Shown one piece after another: positions 8,621 to 18,413 of a stretch of DNA of 64,000 bases (positions are counted from its first letter, which is position 1; every line of letters starts with the position of its first letter). Made by a program: the position numbers and the translations under genes. The stretch is from Corynebacterium marinum DSM 44953 (GTDB lineage: Bacteria; Actinomycetota; Actinomycetes; Mycobacteriales; Mycobacteriaceae): positions 496,001 through 560,000 of the forward strand of contig NZ_CP007790.1 in NCBI RefSeq assembly GCF_000835165.1. Direction: 5' to 3'. The notes beneath the pieces are model-generated. The model was given only the letters and a program-made list of their open reading frames with translations. It did no database searches and had not been told where the DNA came from.

Positions 8621-9805
8621 ATGACCACCAGCACCGCCACCACGAACACCGCCGCCCAGGCAGCGCCCGAGCCCGACGTCCGGAAGGGGCTCTACGGGGT
8701 TGTCGCCGATTACACCGCCGTGTCCAAGGTCATGCCGGAGACCAACTCCCTGACCTACCGCGGCTACGCGGTCCAGGATCTCGTCGAGCACTGCTCCTTC
8801 GAGGAGGTCTTCTACCTCCTCTGGAACGGTGAGCTGCCTACCGGGGATCAGCTGGCCGAGTTCAACAGGAAGGGCCGTTCCTACCGCTCGCTCGACCCGG
8901 GCCTCATCTCTCTGATCCACTCCCTGCCCACCGAATGCCACCCGATGGACGTCATGCGCACTGCCGTGTCCTACATGGGTACTAAGGACCCGGAGCACTT
9001 CACCCCCGACACCGAGCACATCACCCACGTCGGCCACAACCTGCTCGCCCAGCTGCCGATGGTGCTGGCCATGGATATCCGCCGCCGCCAGGGCAAGGAC
9101 ATCGTCGCCCCCGACCCGGAGAAATCCGTCGCCGAAAACCTGCTCTCCATGGTCTTCGGCAACGGCCCGGAGTCCCCTGCGTCGAACCCGGAGGACGTCC
9201 GCGACTTCGAGAAGTCCCTCATCCTCTACGCCGAGCACTCCTTCAACGCCTCCACTTTCACCGGCCGGGTGATCACCTCCACCCGCTCGGACGTGTATTC
9301 CGCCATCACCGGCGCCATCGGCGCCCTCAAGGGTCCGCTGCACGGCGGAGCCAACGAGTTCGTCATGCACACCATGCTCGCCATCGACGACCCCGGCATG
9401 GCCTCCGATTGGGTGAACAACGCCCTGGACAACAAAGACCTCATCATGGGCTTCGGGCACCGGGTGTACAAGAAGGGTGACAGCCGCGTGCCGTCGATGG
9501 AGAAGTCCTTCCGCGCGCTCGCCGAGCGCCACGACGGAGCCAAGTGGGTGGCGATGTACGAGAACATGCGCGACGCCATGGACTCCCGCACCGGCATCAA
9601 GCCGAACCTGGACTTCCCGGCCGGCCCCGCATACCACCTGCTCGGCTTCCCGGTGGACTTTTTCACTCCGCTGTTCGTCATAGCACGGGTGGCGGGCTGG
9701 ACCGCCCATATCGTCGAGCAGTACGAGGACAACTCCCTGATCCGTCCGCTGTCGGCGTACAACGGTCCGGAGCAGCGCGAGGTTGTCCCGATGGATCAGC
9801 GCTGA
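8621..9805 (+). CDS. prpC: 2-Methylcitrate synthase
   Basis: A 394-residue citrate-synthase-family enzyme that condenses propionyl-CoA with oxaloacetate. Family motifs GPLHGGANE and MGFGHRVYKKGDSR, which include the catalytic histidines, and the C-terminal PLFVIARVAGWTAH segment are present. The prp operon context, rather than any single residue, favours methylcitrate synthase over citrate synthase. An AGGGG sequence at 8606-8610 gives a 10-base spacer to the ATG at 8621; an ATG at 8612 is too close to it, though possible (397 residues). It is the last gene of prpDBC and is followed by a terminator-like hairpin. Confidence 0.92.
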   Translation: MTTSTATTNTAAQAAPEPDVRKGLYGVVADYTAVSKVMPETNSLTYRGYAVQDLVEHCSFEEVFYLLWNGELPTGDQLAEFNRKGRSYRSLDPGLISLIHSLPTECHPMDVMRTAVSYMGTKDPEHFTPDTEHITHVGHNLLAQLPMVLAMDIRRRQGKDIVAPDPEKSVAENLLSMVFGNGPESPASNPEDVRDFEKSLILYAEHSFNASTFTGRVITSTRSDVYSAITGAIGALKGPLHGGANEFVMHTMLAIDDPGMASDWVNNALDNKDLIMGFGHRVYKKGDSRVPSMEKSFRALAERHDGAKWVAMYENMRDAMDSRTGIKPNLDFPAGPAYHLLGFPVDFFTPLFVIARVAGWTAHIVEQYEDNSLIRPLSAYNGPEQREVVPMDQR

Positions 9806-10121
9806 GTCACCCCTGACCGGAACCCACGGTGAGGTCCGCACCCGCGGACGGGCACTGTGGGTTTCGTCACGCCCCTCACTGGCTTATATTCCGCTCGGCG
9901 GAAAAGTATTCATAATGCCTATCAGTTTTATAGTGTCACCTGGAATCGGGCATCGGGCATCGAAATCCTGCCCGGTTGGCTTAAATCCGGCGGGGACGCC
10001 CGCCCGAGGCTCACCCCGACATTGCGTTAAAGTGAACTGGAAGAGAGTTTCCCACCTCTCGGACGCACCCCCGATACATTCCAGCGTGCAAATCCGCATG
10101 CGCTCGGAAAGGACCTGCCTC
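9806..10121. other. 316-base intergenic region, prpC to pyc
   Basis: The longest non-coding stretch of the window. It contains the prpC terminator-like hairpin, a stretch relatively rich in A+T around 9885-9935, a short tandem repeat (GGGCATCGGGCATCG near 9948), and a probable pyc -10 box TACATT at 10075-10080 about 42 bases before the GTG. No ORF or RNA gene could be supported. Confidence 0.6.
9821..9866 (+). terminator. Hairpin after prpC
   Basis: A two-part stem: AACCCAC (9821-9827) pairs with GTGGGTT (9857-9863), and inside it GTCCGC (9834-9839) pairs with GCGGAC (9844-9849). It ends in TTTCG. Likely terminator of the prpDBC operon. Confidence 0.5.
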
Positions 10122-13100
10122 GTGGCCACCACCACACTGCCAGCATTCAAGAAGGTGCTTGTCGCCAACCGCGGTGAGATCGCCGTGCGCGCCTTCCGCG
10201 CCGCCTTCGAGACGGGAGCCGCCACCGTCGCGGTCTACCCCAAGGAAGACCGTAACTCCCACCACCGGTCGTTTGCCTCCGAGGCGGTCCGCATCGGCAC
10301 GGAAGGCTCCCCGGTCAAGGCCTACCTGGACATCGACGAGATCATCCGCGCGGCGAAGAAGACCCACGCCGACGCCGTCTACCCCGGCTACGGCTTCCTC
10401 TCCGAGAATGCCCAGCTGGCCCGCGAGTGCGCCGAGAACGGCATCACCTTCATCGGCCCCCCGCCGGAGGTCCTGGACCTGACCGGTGACAAGTCCGCGG
10501 CCGTCGAGGCGGCCAAGAAGGCCGGTCTGCCGGTCCTGCAGGACTCCGAGCCCTCCACCGACATCGACGAGCTCGTCGAGATGGCCGAGGACTTCACCTT
10601 CCCCATCTTCGTCAAGGCAGTGGCCGGCGGCGGCGGCCGCGGTATGCGTTTCATCGCCAACCCCGAGGACGTGGCGAAGCTCTCGGTCGAGGCGTCCCGC
10701 GAGGCGGAGGCGGCGTTCGGCGACGGCCGCGTCTACCTCGAGCGCGCCGTGCTCAACCCGCAGCACATCGAGGTGCAGATCCTCGCCGACCACACCGGTG
10801 ATGTCATCCACCTCTACGAGCGCGACTGCTCGCTGCAGCGCCGCCACCAGAAGGTCGTCGAGATCGCCCCGGCGCAGCACCTCGACCCGCAGCTGCGAGA
10901 GAAGATCTGCGCCGACGCGGTGAAGTTCTGCCGGGAGATCGGTTACCAGTGCGCCGGCACCGTGGAGTTCCTCGTCGACGAGAACGGAAACCACGTCTTC
11001 ATCGAGATGAACCCGCGCATCCAGGTCGAGCACACCGTCACCGAGGAGGTCACCTCCGTCGACCTGGTCAAGGCGCAGATGCACCTGGCCGCCGGCGCGA
11101 CGCTCAAGGAGCTGGGGCTGACCCAGGATTCGATCAAGCTCCACGGCGCGGCGCTGCAGTGCCGCATCACCACTGAGGACCCGTCCAACAACTTCCGCCC
11201 GGACACCGGCACGATCACCGCCTACCGTTCCCCGGGTGGTGCGGGCGTGCGTCTCGACGGCGCGGCCTCCCTCGGCGGTGAAATCTCCCCGAACTTCGAT
11301 TCCATGCTGGTGAAGATGACCTGCCGCGGCGCCGACTTCGCCACGGCCGTGGCCCGTGCCCAGCGTGCGCTCAACGAATTCACCGTCTCGGGTGTGGCCA
11401 CCAACATCGGTTTCCTCCGGGCCCTACTGCGCGAGGACGACTTCCAGACCAAGCGCATCTCCACCAACTTCATCAACGACCACATCCACCTCCTGTCCGC
11501 GCCGCCCGCGGACGACGAGGCTGGCCGGATCCTCAACTACCTGGCCGACGTCACGGTCAACCGTCCGCACGGCAAGCGGCCCACCGAGATCCGCCCGGTG
11601 ACCAAGCTGCCCCCGAAGAGCGACGCGCCGATGCCGCGCGGGTCCCGTGATCTCCTGCGTGATCTCGGGCCGAAGCGATTCGCCGAGCACCTGCGCGAGC
11701 AGGACGCCCTGGCAGTCACCGACACCACCTTCCGGGACGCGCACCAGTCGCTGCTGGCCACCCGCATCCGTTCCTCCGCGTTGGTGGCCGCCGCCGAGCA
11801 TGTCGGCCGCACGACCCCGAACCTGCTGTCCGTCGAGGCCTGGGGCGGTGCCACCTACGACGTGGCGATGCGTTTCCTCCACGAGGATCCGTGGGAGCGT
11901 CTCGACGCGCTGCGGGCGGCTATGCCCAACGTCAACATCCAGATGCTGCTGCGCGGGCGCAACACCGTCGGCTACACCCCGTACCCGGACTCGGTCGCGC
12001 ACGCCTTCGTCAAGGAGGCCGCGGACTCGGGCGTGGACATCTTCCGCATCTTCGACGCGCTCAACGACGTGTCCCAGATGCGCCCCGCCATCGACGCCGT
12101 CCTGGAGACCGGCACCACCGTCGCCGAGGTGGCCATGGCGTACTCCGGTAACCTGCTGGACCCGAACGAGAAGATCTACACCCTCGACTACTACCTCGGC
12201 CTGGCCGAGAAGATCGTCGAGTCCGGGGCGCATGTCCTGGCCATCAAGGACATGGCCGGGCTGCTGCGCCCGACGGCCGCGTCCCGGCTGGTCAAGGCGC
12301 TGCGCCGCAACTTCGACCTGCCGGTCCACGTGCACACCCACGACACCGCCGGCGGCCAGCTGGCCACCTACTTCGCCGCCGCGCAGGCAGGTGCCGACGC
12401 CGTGGACGGGGCCTCCGCCCCGCTGGCCGGCACCACCTCGCAGCCGTCGCTGTCCGCGATTGTCGCCGCTTTCGCCGACACCCACCGCGACACGGGCCTG
12501 TCCCTGGACGCCGTCTCCGACATGGAGCCCTACTGGGAGGCCGTGCGCCAGCTCTACGCCCCCTTCGAGGCGGGTGTGCCAGGTCCCACGGGGCGGGTGT
12601 ACCGGCACGAGATCCCCGGCGGCCAGCTGTCCAACCTCCGGGCACAGGCCAAGGCCCTGGGTCTGGAGGACCGTTTCGAGCTCATCGAGGACTACTACGC
12701 GGCGGTCAACGAGATGCTGGGCCGTCCCACCAAGGTCACCCCGTCGTCCAAGGTCGTCGGCGACCTCGCCCTGCACCTGGTCGGCGCCGGCGTCGATCCG
12801 GCCGATTTCGCGCACGACCCGCAGAAGTACGACATCCCGGATTCGGTGGTCGGCTTCCTGCGCGGCGACCTGGGCACCCCGCCCGGCGGCTGGCCGCTGC
12901 TGCGGGAGAAGGCCCTGGCGGGCCGCAACAGCGTCCCGTCGACCATGGTGGATGTCCCCGCCGAGGAGGAGGAGAACCTCCTGAGCCCGGACCGGCAGAC
13001 CCGCCGCTCCACCCTGGACAAGCTGCTCTTCCCCAAGCAGGCCGCCGAGTTCGCGGAGCACCGCCGCCAGTACGGTAACACCGCCGCGCTCGAGGACCGC

Positions 13101-13535
13101 GTGTTCTTCTACGGCCTCAAGGAGGGCGAGGAGAGCATCATCCGTCTGCTCACCGAGAAGGACCAGCCGCCGCTGGTCGTGCGTCTCGACGCCGTCGGCG
13201 AGCCCGACGCCAAGGGTATGCGCCAGGTCGTGGCCAACGTCAACGGGCAGATCCGGCCGATGAAGGTCCGCGACCGCTCCGTCGAGTCGGTCACCGCCTC
13301 CGCCGAGAAGGCTGACACCGGTAACAAGGGCCACGTCGCGGCTCCGTTCGCGGGCGTGGTCACCATCACCGCGAAGGTCGGTGACGAGGTCAAGGCTGGT
13401 GACCCGGTCGCGGTCATCGAAGCGATGAAGATGGAGGCCACCATCACTGCCACCATCGACGGCACCGTCGAGCGGGCGGCATTCGTCCAGCCCACGAAGG
13501 TGGAGGGCGGCGACCTCATCGTCGTCATCTCCTGA
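10122..13535 (+). CDS. pyc: Pyruvate carboxylase
   Basis: A 1137-residue biotin enzyme making oxaloacetate from pyruvate and bicarbonate with ATP, the main anaplerotic reaction of corynebacteria. Domain order is biotin carboxylase (about residues 5-460, with the ATP-grasp glycine loop AGGGGRGM near residue 168), carboxyltransferase (about 540-835, with DTTFRDAHQS and the metal histidines VHVHTHDTAGG), and a C-terminal biotinyl domain with EAMKMEA and biotin-accepting Lys1103. The length matches C. glutamicum Pyc (about 1140). The GTG start at 10122 follows GGAAAGGA. A 16-base perfect hairpin follows the stop. Confidence 0.97.
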   Translation: MATTTLPAFKKVLVANRGEIAVRAFRAAFETGAATVAVYPKEDRNSHHRSFASEAVRIGTEGSPVKAYLDIDEIIRAAKKTHADAVYPGYGFLSENAQLARECAENGITFIGPPPEVLDLTGDKSAAVEAAKKAGLPVLQDSEPSTDIDELVEMAEDFTFPIFVKAVAGGGGRGMRFIANPEDVAKLSVEASREAEAAFGDGRVYLERAVLNPQHIEVQILADHTGDVIHLYERDCSLQRRHQKVVEIAPAQHLDPQLREKICADAVKFCREIGYQCAGTVEFLVDENGNHVFIEMNPRIQVEHTVTEEVTSVDLVKAQMHLAAGATLKELGLTQDSIKLHGAALQCRITTEDPSNNFRPDTGTITAYRSPGGAGVRLDGAASLGGEISPNFDSMLVKMTCRGADFATAVARAQRALNEFTVSGVATNIGFLRALLREDDFQTKRISTNFINDHIHLLSAPPADDEAGRILNYLADVTVNRPHGKRPTEIRPVTKLPPKSDAPMPRGSRDLLRDLGPKRFAEHLREQDALAVTDTTFRDAHQSLLATRIRSSALVAAAEHVGRTTPNLLSVEAWGGATYDVAMRFLHEDPWERLDALRAAMPNVNIQMLLRGRNTVGYTPYPDSVAHAFVKEAADSGVDIFRIFDALNDVSQMRPAIDAVLETGTTVAEVAMAYSGNLLDPNEKIYTLDYYLGLAEKIVESGAHVLAIKDMAGLLRPTAASRLVKALRRNFDLPVHVHTHDTAGGQLATYFAAAQAGADAVDGASAPLAGTTSQPSLSAIVAAFADTHRDTGLSLDAVSDMEPYWEAVRQLYAPFEAGVPGPTGRVYRHEIPGGQLSNLRAQAKALGLEDRFELIEDYYAAVNEMLGRPTKVTPSSKVVGDLALHLVGAGVDPADFAHDPQKYDIPDSVVGFLRGDLGTPPGGWPLLREKALAGRNSVPSTMVDVPAEEEENLLSPDRQTRRSTLDKLLFPKQAAEFAEHRRQYGNTAALEDRVFFYGLKEGEESIIRLLTEKDQPPLVVRLDAVGEPDAKGMRQVVANVNGQIRPMKVRDRSVESVTASAEKADTGNKGHVAAPFAGVVTITAKVGDEVKAGDPVAVIEAMKMEATITATIDGTVERAAFVQPTKVEGGDLIVVIS

Positions 13536-13546
13536 CCCGGGGCGTG

Positions 13547-13583
13547 ACCCGGGGCAGCCCCCAGCAAGGGGGCTGCCCCGGGT
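13547..13583 (+). terminator. Terminator hairpin after pyc
   Basis: A perfect 16-base stem (13547-13562 with 13568-13583, loop AGCAA), very G+C rich, 11 bases after the pyc stop. It also lies just beyond the 3' end of the convergent acetyltransferase gene and may serve both. Confidence 0.75.
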
Positions 13584-13593
13584 TCGCGCTTTC

Positions 13594-14097
13594 TCAGGCC
13601 GCCGGGAAACGGTGGAGCAGCACCTCGCAGCCGAACCCGGGACGGCTACCCACGCTGGACCGCACGTACAGCGCACGGGCCCGGTCGTTGCCGAAGTCCA
13701 CGGCCAGGGAGACCCCCGCGTGGCCGCGGGAACGGGCGAGGGAGAGCGCGGCGTCGATAAGTGAGGAACCGAGGCCGTTGCCGCCGTAACGGTGCTCCAC
13801 GGCGATGACCAGTTCGGGGACGTCAGCGGCGACGAACTCGAAGGCCGGTCGTCCCGGCCCGTGTCGCAGCCACACCCCGCCAGCCGGGATGACCTCCGGG
13901 CTCAGCGCGATGAACCCGCCCTGACCGGGAGTCCTCCCGCCGACGTAGCACTCGAGATCCTCGAGGTAACCATCGCCGACGGGTTGGGATTCGTCGCCGA
14001 AGACATCGGTGAGGAAGAACAGGCGGGAAAGATACGTGCGATCCGATTCGGTGGCGGGTCGAAGTGAGAAACCAGTGAGGACGGAACCCATGCCCAC
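13594..14097 (-). CDS. GNAT-family N-acetyltransferase
   Basis: A 167-residue acetyltransferase of the GNAT fold. The acetyl-CoA loop reads HRYGGNGLGSSLIDAAL at about residues 97-113 (motif A, R/Q-x-x-G-x-G/A), and a C-terminal NDRARALYVR segment matches motif B, where an Asn/Tyr pair is typical. The substrate cannot be inferred. The GTG at 14097 has AGGTGGG five bases upstream; an ATG two codons later (14091) is also possible. It is convergent with pyc and shares the hairpin between them. Confidence 0.8.
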   Translation of the reverse strand: MGMGSVLTGFSLRPATESDRTYLSRLFFLTDVFGDESQPVGDGYLEDLECYVGGRTPGQGGFIALSPEVIPAGGVWLRHGPGRPAFEFVAADVPELVIAVEHRYGGNGLGSSLIDAALSLARSRGHAGVSLAVDFGNDRARALYVRSSVGSRPGFGCEVLLHRFPAA

Positions 14098-14126
14098 AGT
14101 AATCCCACCTGCTCAGGAGAGCGGAA

Positions 14127-14154
14127 AGACCCTGCAGCAGAAGCTGCAGGGTCT
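14127..14154 (-). terminator. Hairpin after accBC
   Basis: A perfect 12-base stem (AGACCCTGCAGC with GCTGCAGGGTCT, loop AGAA) lies 17 bases beyond the accBC stop. The T-tract on the minus strand is weak. Confidence 0.55.
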
Positions 14155-14171
14155 CACGCTGAACAGGGCGC

Positions 14172-15944
14172 CTACTTGATCTCGAGCAGGACCTGCCCCT
14201 TGGTGACGCCCGCGCCGGCGTCGACGGCCAGGCCGCTGACGGTGCCGGACTTGTGCGCCTTGACCGGGTTCTCCATCTTCATCGCCTCGAGCACCAGGAT
14301 GACCTCGCCCTCGGTCACCTCCTGGGTGTCGGTGACGTTGATCTTGATGACGGTGCCCTGCATCGGGGCGGCGATAGCGTCGCCGGAGACGCCGCCGGCG
14401 CCACCGGAGGAGCGGCGCTTCTTCGCCTTCTTCTTGGGGGCGCCGCCCCCGCCGAGCGCGAGATCGCCGGGCAGGGCGATTTCCACGCGGCGGCCGTCCA
14501 CCTCGACGACGACCTTGTGCGCCGGGGCAGCCTCGTCCTCGGGGATGTCGGCGGCGTCGACGAAGGGCTCGATCGGGTTGTCCCAGACCTCCTCGATCCA
14601 CTTGGTGTAGACCTCGAAGCCCTCATCGTCGCCGACGAACGCCGGGTTGGAGACGATGTGGCGGTGGAACGGCAGAACCGTGGGCATGCCCTCGACGACG
14701 AATTCGTCGAGCGCGCGGCGGGCGCGCTGCAGGGCCTGCTCGCGGGACTCACCGGTGACGATCAGCTTGGCCAGCATGGAGTCGAACTGGCCGCCGATGA
14801 CGGAACCCTCACGGACGCCGGAGTCCACGCGGACACCCGGGCCGTCCGGCTGGTGGTAGGCGGTGATGGTGCCCGGGGTCGGCATGAAGTTCATGCCGGC
14901 GTCCTCGCCGTTGATCCGGAACTCGAAGGAGTGGCCGCGCGGGGTGGGATCCTCGGTGAAGCGCATCTTCTGGCCCTCGGCGATGCGGAACTGCTCGCGG
15001 ACCAGGTCGATGCCGGTGGTCTCCTCGGTGACCGGGTGCTCCACCTGCAGACGGGTGTTGACCTCGAGGAAGGAGACCAGGCCGTCGGATCCGACGAGGT
15101 ACTCCACGGTGCCCGCGCCGTAGTAACCGGCCTCGCGGCAGATGGCCTTGGCGGACTCGTGGATCATGGTGCGCTGCTCGTCGGTGAGGAAGGGGGCCGG
15201 GGCCTCCTCCACGAGCTTCTGGAAACGGCGCTGCAGGGAGCAGTCGCGGGTTCCGGTGACGATGACGTTGCCGTGCTGGTCCGCCAGGACCTGCGCCTCG
15301 ACATGGCGGGCCTTGTCCAGGTAACGCTCGACGAAGCACTCGCCGCGGCCGAAGGCAGAGACGGCCTCGCGGGTGGCGGACTCGTAGAGCTCCGCTACCT
15401 CTTCCATCGCGTAGGCGACCTTCATGCCGCGGCCGCCGCCGCCGAAAGCGGCCTTGATGGCGATCGGCAGGCCGAACTCCTCGGCGAAGGCGACGACCTC
15501 TTCGGCGCCCGACACCGGATCCTTTGTGCCCGGGACCATCGGCGCGTTGGCGCGCTTCGCGATGTGCCGGGCGGTCACCTTGTCACCCAGATCGGCGATC
15601 GCGGACGGCGGCGGGCCGATCCAGATCAGCCCGGCGTCGATGACCGCCTGCGCGAATTCCGCGTTCTCGGCGAGGAAGCCGTAGCCGGGGTGGACGGCGT
15701 CCGCGCCGGACTTGGCGGCGGCGTCGATGATCTTCTCGATCGCGAGGTAGGACTCGGCGGAGGACTGGCCGCCCAGGGCGAACGCCTCATCTGCCATGCC
15801 GACGAACGGGGCGTCGGCGTCCGGCTCCGCGTACACGGCGACGCTGGCGAAGCCCGCATCCTTGGCGGCTCGGATCACGCGTACCGCGATTTCACCGCGG
15901 TTGGCCACGAGGACCTTCGTGATCTTCTTGGTCTCTACTGCCAC
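14172..15944 (-). CDS. accBC: Acyl-CoA carboxylase alpha subunit (biotin carboxylase and biotin carrier)
   Basis: A 590-residue protein that carboxylates its own biotin and passes it to the AccD beta subunits to make malonyl- or methylmalonyl-CoA and long-chain carboxyacyl-CoA for fatty and mycolic acids. It has a biotin carboxylase region (residues 5-450) with FGGGGRGMK, a linker with an [12 protein letters not shown] basic patch, and a biotinyl domain with EAMKMEN and Lys556 as acceptor. The length matches C. glutamicum AccBC (591). The GTG at 15944 follows AAAGGGA; upstream codons have no homology. A TAGTCT -10-like box lies on the minus strand near 16021-16026. Confidence 0.96.
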   Translation of the reverse strand: MAVETKKITKVLVANRGEIAVRVIRAAKDAGFASVAVYAEPDADAPFVGMADEAFALGGQSSAESYLAIEKIIDAAAKSGADAVHPGYGFLAENAEFAQAVIDAGLIWIGPPPSAIADLGDKVTARHIAKRANAPMVPGTKDPVSGAEEVVAFAEEFGLPIAIKAAFGGGGRGMKVAYAMEEVAELYESATREAVSAFGRGECFVERYLDKARHVEAQVLADQHGNVIVTGTRDCSLQRRFQKLVEEAPAPFLTDEQRTMIHESAKAICREAGYYGAGTVEYLVGSDGLVSFLEVNTRLQVEHPVTEETTGIDLVREQFRIAEGQKMRFTEDPTPRGHSFEFRINGEDAGMNFMPTPGTITAYHQPDGPGVRVDSGVREGSVIGGQFDSMLAKLIVTGESREQALQRARRALDEFVVEGMPTVLPFHRHIVSNPAFVGDDEGFEVYTKWIEEVWDNPIEPFVDAADIPEDEAAPAHKVVVEVDGRRVEIALPGDLALGGGGAPKKKAKKRRSSGGAGGVSGDAIAAPMQGTVIKINVTDTQEVTEGEVILVLEAMKMENPVKAHKSGTVSGLAVDAGAGVTKGQVLLEIK

Positions 15945-16172
15945 TTGGGGGTCCCTTTCATGTGCTGCATGTGTGTTGTCGCGTCGGCCCGCCCGCGTGA
16001 GGCGGCCGCGCGACGCATGCAGACTATTCTTGCACACAAAAACGTGAGCATTCCGTCAGGTCTTGAGATTCTGCCCGAAAAACCGGGGAATTGCCAGTAA
16101 ACCCGCCCGAAAAGAAATCGGACCGTCCGGCGCGCCATCAGTTTCGCGCGCAAAACGGTCCGTCCAGGGGGG

Positions 16173-17054
16173 TCAGGCGTGCGGGGCCTCTCCGCGCATG
16201 ATCGGCATGCGGACCATGTTTCCCCACTCGACCCAGGAGCCGTCGTAGTTACGGACCCGGTCGAAACCGAGGAGGTACTTGAGCACGAACCAGGTGTGGG
16301 CGGTGCGGTCGCCGGCGTGGCAGTAGATGGTGGTCTCCGCCCCGGGGTTCAACGCCCCGTAGAGCTTCTCCAGCTCCGCACGGGAGCGGAACCTCGCGTT
16401 GGGGTGGACGTTGTCCTGCCAGGGGAGGTTCACGGCGCCGGGAATGTGGCCCTGACGCAGTGCGGGGAAGACCGCGGGGTCGTTGTCGGAACCGACCTGC
16501 CCGAAGTACTCCTCGGTGGAGCGGACGTCCACGAGCGCCGTCCGGCCGATGCCGGAGAGGACTTCATCGACGAAGACGCGGTAGCCGCCGTCGTTCCGCT
16601 CGACCGCCGGGTAGTCGCTGGGCGGGAACTCCGGCACGACGAAGGAGGTGTCGCGTTCCTCTGCCATCCAGGCGTCACGGCCGCCGTCGAGCAGGCGGAC
16701 GTCCTCGTGGCCGAACATGTCGAACACCCACAGGGTGAACGCGGCCCACCAGTTGGACTGGTCGCCGTAGATGACGACGGTGTCGTCGCGGGAGATGCCT
16801 TTCTCGCGCATCAGGCGAGCAAAGGCCTCGCCGTCGATGATGTCCCGGGTGACCGGGTCGTTGAGGTCCTTGTTCCAGTCGATGCGCAGTGCGCCTGGGA
16901 GATGACCGATGTCGTAGAGGAGTGAATCCTCGTCGGATTCGATGACCCGCAGGCCGGGTGTGCCCAGACGGGCGGACAGCCAGGACGCGGAAACCAGGCG
17001 CTCCGGATGGGCGTACTCCTGGAACGGGGGATAGGGGTCGAAGGGGACGGCCAC
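16173..17054 (-). CDS. sseA: Thiosulfate sulfurtransferase (tandem rhodanese)
   Basis: A 293-residue protein with two rhodanese domains: an inactive N-terminal one (about 15-135) and a catalytic C-terminal one (about 160-285). The active-site loop is CHAGDR with the catalytic Cys followed by TAHTWF, which matches the actinobacterial thiosulfate sulfurtransferase type rather than the CG(S/T)GVT of mercaptopyruvate sulfurtransferases. It may handle sulfur or detoxify cyanide. The GTG at 17054 follows AAAGGCGGGA. The gene lies upstream of accBC on the same strand with a 228-base gap. C. glutamicum also has a sulfurtransferase gene next to accBC. Confidence 0.9.
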   Translation of the reverse strand: MAVPFDPYPPFQEYAHPERLVSASWLSARLGTPGLRVIESDEDSLLYDIGHLPGALRIDWNKDLNDPVTRDIIDGEAFARLMREKGISRDDTVVIYGDQSNWWAAFTLWVFDMFGHEDVRLLDGGRDAWMAEERDTSFVVPEFPPSDYPAVERNDGGYRVFVDEVLSGIGRTALVDVRSTEEYFGQVGSDNDPAVFPALRQGHIPGAVNLPWQDNVHPNARFRSRAELEKLYGALNPGAETTIYCHAGDRTAHTWFVLKYLLGFDRVRNYDGSWVEWGNMVRMPIMRGEAPHA

Positions 17055-17266
17055 GGTGGTCCCGCCTTTCTGGGCGAAAAGTATGATGAGTCATTTCCAC
17101 AGTAGTGGAGAGCCTCCGAAACGGTCACCCTGACCCCTCGACTGTGTCCTTTATTACTCCCCGTTTTCTGGCTGTGCGGTAGGGGGTGGGCGGCGTTAAA
17201 CTCCCAGCCTGTCGGCGGCATTCTCGGGCGCCGGGAGTGACAGTTTATTTCCTGAAAGGGGTGCAA

Positions 17267-18340
17267 GTGCACAAGGCCATCGTCGTCTTCGAAGTAGAGG
17301 GCGGCCTCGACAAGTCTCTCGACGGACATCGCAGAGACACCATGCCGATCGTCCATGCGATCCGTGACGCCGGCTGGGGCGCGGAGGTCGTGTTCTTCCG
17401 CCCCGAATGGGCCCAGGAACTGTTCACCTATGTCACCGCCAACTTCGACGCCTACATCTCGCGCGTCAACCCGGGCCACGTGCCGGGCGGCGAGGGGGAC
17501 TACCTCGACCTGCTCACCCGCCTGTCCGCGGCGGGCCTGGTCGGCATGTCCACCCCGGCCGAGATGATGGCCTACGGGGCGAAGGACGCGCTGGTCAAGC
17601 TCAACGGGACTGAACTGGTCCCGGCCGACACCGCCGCCTATTACGCGGTCGAGGCGTTCCACCACTACTTCCCCGTCTCCCTGTCCTACGGCGAGCGGGT
17701 GCTCAAGCAGAACCGGGGATCCACCGGGGCCGGCATCTGGCGGGTCCAGATCGCCGACAAAAATCTGGCCGCCGCCGTGCGGCCGGGCACGGCCCTTCCT
17801 CCGGACACGATGATCAAGGCCACTGAGGCGGTGGACAACCACACGGAGATCCGCGAACTCGGCGACTTCATGGACTTCTGCGACCAGTACATCGTCGGCG
17901 ACAACGGCATGCTCGTGGACATGCGTTTCATGCCCCGCATCGTCGAGGGGGAGATCCGCATCCTCCTCGTCGGCCCGCACCCGGTGTTCGTGGTGCACAA
18001 GAAGCCGGCCGAGGGCGGCGACAACTTTTCCGCCACCTTGTTCTCCGGCGCGAAGTACACCTACGACAAGCCGGAGATGTGGCGGGAGCTCGTCGACATG
18101 TTCGCGCAGGCCCGTCCCGTCATCGCGCAGAAGCTCGGAGGGGACGGCATCCCGCTGATCTGGACCGCCGACTTCATGCTCGACACCGCCCCGGACGGCT
18201 CCGACGCCTATGTCCTGGGTGAGATCAACTGCTCCTGCGTCGGCTTCACCTCCGAGCTGGACATGGGCATCCAGGAGTTGGTGGCGGCCGAGGCCATCGG
18301 CCGGGTGATGGAGAGGTTCGCCGTGGAGATCCCTGCCTGA
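17267..18340 (+). CDS. Cj0069-family ATP-grasp protein of unknown substrate
   Basis: A 357-residue protein resembling the Cj0069 family, predicted ATP-grasp ligases named after a Campylobacter gene. The N-terminal part (VVFEVEGGLDKSL) resembles a pre-ATP-grasp domain. A nucleotide-binding lysine is suggested by LKQNRGSTGAGIWRV near residue 146, and the metal-binding end reads GEINCSCVGF near residue 320, comparable to the ExN of ATP-grasp enzymes. Such enzymes join a carboxylate to an amine or thiol, but the substrates are unknown. GTG 17267 is preferred over GTG 17261, since GAAAGGGG then sits five to six bases upstream. It is divergent from sseA and is followed 73 bases later by a crotonase. 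Confidence 0.75.
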   Translation: MHKAIVVFEVEGGLDKSLDGHRRDTMPIVHAIRDAGWGAEVVFFRPEWAQELFTYVTANFDAYISRVNPGHVPGGEGDYLDLLTRLSAAGLVGMSTPAEMMAYGAKDALVKLNGTELVPADTAAYYAVEAFHHYFPVSLSYGERVLKQNRGSTGAGIWRVQIADKNLAAAVRPGTALPPDTMIKATEAVDNHTEIRELGDFMDFCDQYIVGDNGMLVDMRFMPRIVEGEIRILLVGPHPVFVVHKKPAEGGDNFSATLFSGAKYTYDKPEMWRELVDMFAQARPVIAQKLGGDGIPLIWTADFMLDTAPDGSDAYVLGEINCSCVGFTSELDMGIQELVAAEAIGRVMERFAVEIPA

Positions 18341-18413
18341 CGCCTCCTGCCCGGGCGGCCGTTCTCAATTAGTGTGGGCCACGGCACATTCACGCTGAAG
18401 AAGGAGCACGGCA

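Noticed and set aside
10122..13535. Pyc as a separate biotin carboxylase and oxaloacetate decarboxylase
   Set aside because: There is one continuous frame with biotin carboxylase, carboxyltransferase and biotinyl domains, and no internal stop.
11424..13676. A 750-residue minus-strand ORF opposite pyc
   Set aside because: It is the antisense shadow of a clearly coding, full-length pyruvate carboxylase. Its composition is low-complexity Val/Gly/Arg, with no family motif.
17081..17093. Possible promoter or AP-1-like palindrome (ATGAGTCAT) between sseA and the ATP-grasp gene
   Set aside because: The plus-strand -10-like box is about 180 bases from the next start, and the short palindrome has no partner site.
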